Positions 61,544 through 64,000 of a stretch of 64,000 nt of DNA are shown piece by piece. A model generated the notes under the pieces. That model was not told the DNA's origin, made no database searches, and saw nothing but the letters and a program-made list of their open reading frames with translations. A program made the translations under genes and the position numbers. Within the stretch, counting starts at the first letter, position 1, and each line of letters opens with the position of its first letter. Where the stretch lies: positions 6,933,906 through 6,997,905 of the forward strand of contig NC_090968.1 in NCBI RefSeq assembly GCF_040807025.1, read 5' to 3'. The stretch comes from Struthio camelus. Lineage: Eukaryota > Chordata > Aves > Struthioniformes > Struthionidae.

Positions 61544-64000
61544 CTGCAAAAACAAGGAGATGTATTTTATAAACAAGCTCTTGACAAGCGCAAATAATTT
61601 TGAACAACAGACGATACTTAAGAACGGAATAAGCCTATGGTGTAGAAAAAAATAAAAATCTTAAATCTTACAAATATGTCATAATTGTATGATCCTAGAT
61701 GCCAAAGAAAATAGTTTCTCACCATAAATTACTAGTGAAATTTGTTTTTAAAAATCAAACCAGGAAGAGTTAAAAAGACACACAACATGGAATTCACATA
61801 CTTCAGCTAAACCACTTCTCCTGCACTTGTCTGGCTTCCTGAAATTCAAAGAGGTTAAGAATTTGAAGTGGGTGTGTAAGAAGGGGCCTCAGAGAACTGA
61901 CACTGGTACCAGAAAGCTTGAACACATATTCCACACCCTCATACCTTTCATTCCAATTTCTTTTCAGTTGCTGTCTTAATGTTTCTTAAGCTACAGAACC
62001 CCTAATCAACAGAACGAGAACCAAAACACACTACGGAACTTCTGGGGCTTTTCATTTACCTAATAAGCTAATAATTAGATAGCATCAGAAACAATATTCA
62101 TTACAGACAGAACCTTATACATTTCTGAAATACAGTTTCAGAATATTAATGCAGAGCAAATGGGAAAGCACTTAGGGTATCTGAACTGTTAGAACGCTCT
62201 CTGCATGCGGCTGTTACACTTATTCAATTACCATTCCACATGTCCTACTTAATAACATTCAAACCACATTAGTGCCAGGGAAAAAAAATATCAACAGTAT
62301 GTACCAGCATTTTTTTTGTCTAGTGCTAGGAGCTGCAGATTTCCTGACTCCGCAGAACTGATAGGAAAGGCAGCCCAGAAAATACTGGTTTTTTCCTTCC
62401 ACAGCAGCTAGCAAATTACAATAAAGGAACCACAGCAGGCAAATCTACCTCCTCATCAAATTTGCACTTCAATACTTTCAAGACATAATGGAAGCAATGA
62501 AAGACACTAGGAAAAGGCAATTTACTTCAGAGTAAATTCAAGCAAATGACCATTAACTTAAGATTTCATGAAGATAATTCAAGAAATCTGCTATAGAGAA
62601 ACATATTGGAGGCAAACGAGTATGTTCACACTACAGTTAGATATTCAGAAGTTACAAGACAACAGCATCAGACATTATTACAAAGGAATGGATTTCATAA
62701 AAAGATGTCACATTTTGTTAGGATCATCACGTCCCTAAAATCTCACTCTTGAAGTGTAACGTAGGGGAAGTTATGCATTGCCATTTCATCTTAGCTGCAG
62801 TAAGGGAAGTGCAAATCTTCTGCCTTTAATGCAGGACTTCACTAACCACTTTCATTCTAGAATATATTTATTTCAAAAGGCATTCCTACATTTTTAAAGT
62901 TTCAATGCCAAGACAAAAGTGTTCAGTGGATTCTTTGTCGTCTCTTTAAAGGAAAGAAAAGGCCCTATTTACAGGGCATCCAAAATAAAAACTACACCGT
63001 CAACGAAAGGTAACTTAGCATTGACTTCAATATGGCCATCATTTCTAAAGAGGAATTATGCCGCTCCATCCATTTAAATGTGAGTTGCTGATAGCACTGA
63101 CAAACTCCCCCCCCCCCCAAATTGTTTGACATTTTAAAGTAAAAACAACTATATATATATATATATATACACACACACATTTTTAACTGCAAACAACTGG
63201 CATTTTCAAGCCTTAGAATAGCCTTAGGGTCATATAGCACTCTGAGATGAAATCAGTGACTTCTGGCAAGTGACCAGTATTCTTCAAAGTATTTCTGCTT
63301 AGACAGATTTTTTGTAATCATGCAAGGCTCATTTGTAGCAGCTTTATGCTATGCCTGCATGAACAGAATGTCACGGCTACACCTTGAAGTAATTCTAAAA
63401 AGGTCATCTTGTGAATAAAAGTCTCCCACAACCTTCCTGTTAAAAAAAAGCCTCCACGCTTCTATGTGAACACATCAAATACTACTGTCTAATACTGCTC
63501 ACATATAATAAGGGAACATTCTGTGTATTGCAAGTAAATCTTCTATATTCATATGAAGGCACGAGATCCCTTCAGCCCCAGCTTGAAAAAAAGTCAAAAT
63601 AATTCATTTAGAAAGAGAACCTTGCCTGCATTGCTTTCTTCTTTTCATTTCCTTTTCAACATTGCTAGTAGGGGCATTTGGACACAAAATCTTATTAACT
63701 GAATTTATTATACTAATATGCATCTTGCAATTAACATGCATTTATTTTCCAAATAAAACCAGCCCTTTATGGCTATATGACATCACAGCAACTACATAAC
63801 GACAGAAAAAATGGGCTTCAAACAGAAAATAGGAGGCGGGGGGGGGGGGCATGGAGGGGAAACTAATAGCTAGAAAGATCTAAAGCTTTCCCAGGACTGT
63901 CAAAGTTATATTTTTCCTCAATTAGCTTTTGGCCCAGACAAGAAGAAATCAGCCTGGAAGAACCCTATTCGCTTGCGTAGCAGGGATGACTCTCTGAACT
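61544..64000 (-). other. RAB11FIP1: RAB11FIP1 intron 1 (3' part only)
   Basis: AT-rich intron reaching the window edge. It has a C run (63,109-63,117), an AT/AC microsatellite (63,151-63,178) and a G run (63,838-63,849). No exon seen; exon 1 must lie to the right. Confidence 0.75.
63151..63178. repeat. AT/AC dinucleotide microsatellite
   Basis: About ten AT units pass directly into (AC)n. Simple repeat. Confidence 0.95.

Overview
This is a vertebrate nuclear genomic window, most likely from a bird; another sauropsid (crocodilian or turtle) is not excluded. The reasons are intron-rich genes with GT-AG boundaries, very GC-rich DNA with short introns (several of 77 to 140 bases), few recognisable transposons, and the gene order ADGRA2 - BRF2 - RAB11FIP1, which I recall as the order on human 8p11.23. 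No prokaryotic gene, tRNA, rRNA or CRISPR array was seen.

Layout. Bases 1-8,100 are gene-poor and hold two MIR-like SINE remnants and several AATAAA signals near the left edge, which may be the 3' end of an upstream gene (PLPBP expected from synteny, not proven). Bases 8,580-9,090 are a GC-rich minisatellite just upstream of the ADGRA2 start. ADGRA2 (GPR124/TEM5; + strand) runs from 9,365 to the stop at 41,861 in 19 exons whose splice phases all join, giving an uninterrupted 1,297-residue adhesion GPCR. Introns 1 and 2 (11.5 and 8.6 kb) are very GC-rich, with two long minisatellites (98-bp and 30-bp units) and AT-rich islands that look like regulatory elements. Intron 15 (4.3 kb) holds a ~240-bp inverted repeat, a diverged direct duplication, a promoter-like module and an oddly G-depleted block.

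The ADGRA2 3' UTR ends near 44.5 kb, tail-to-tail with BRF2 (- strand; 4 exons, 46,064-49,396, complete, 417 residues), a TFIIB-like factor for type 3 RNA polymerase III promoters. Upstream of BRF2, and on the same strand, is RAB11FIP1 (RCP): exons 2-6 lie between 54,026 and 61,543, and the exon with the N-terminal C2 domain lies beyond the right edge. Composition changes from very GC-rich (ADGRA2 introns) to AT-rich (from ~50 kb onward).

The three genes are neighbours rather than a pathway. ADGRA2 acts with RECK as a WNT7 co-receptor at the plasma membrane, BRF2 acts in the nucleus, and RAB11FIP1 acts on recycling endosomes. The most striking observation is a four-copy NPF-containing repeat in the large RAB11FIP1 exon 4, a candidate multivalent EH-domain docking array. 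Next are the canonical HLS cleavage triad at the ADGRA2 GPS and the intron 15 inverted repeat.
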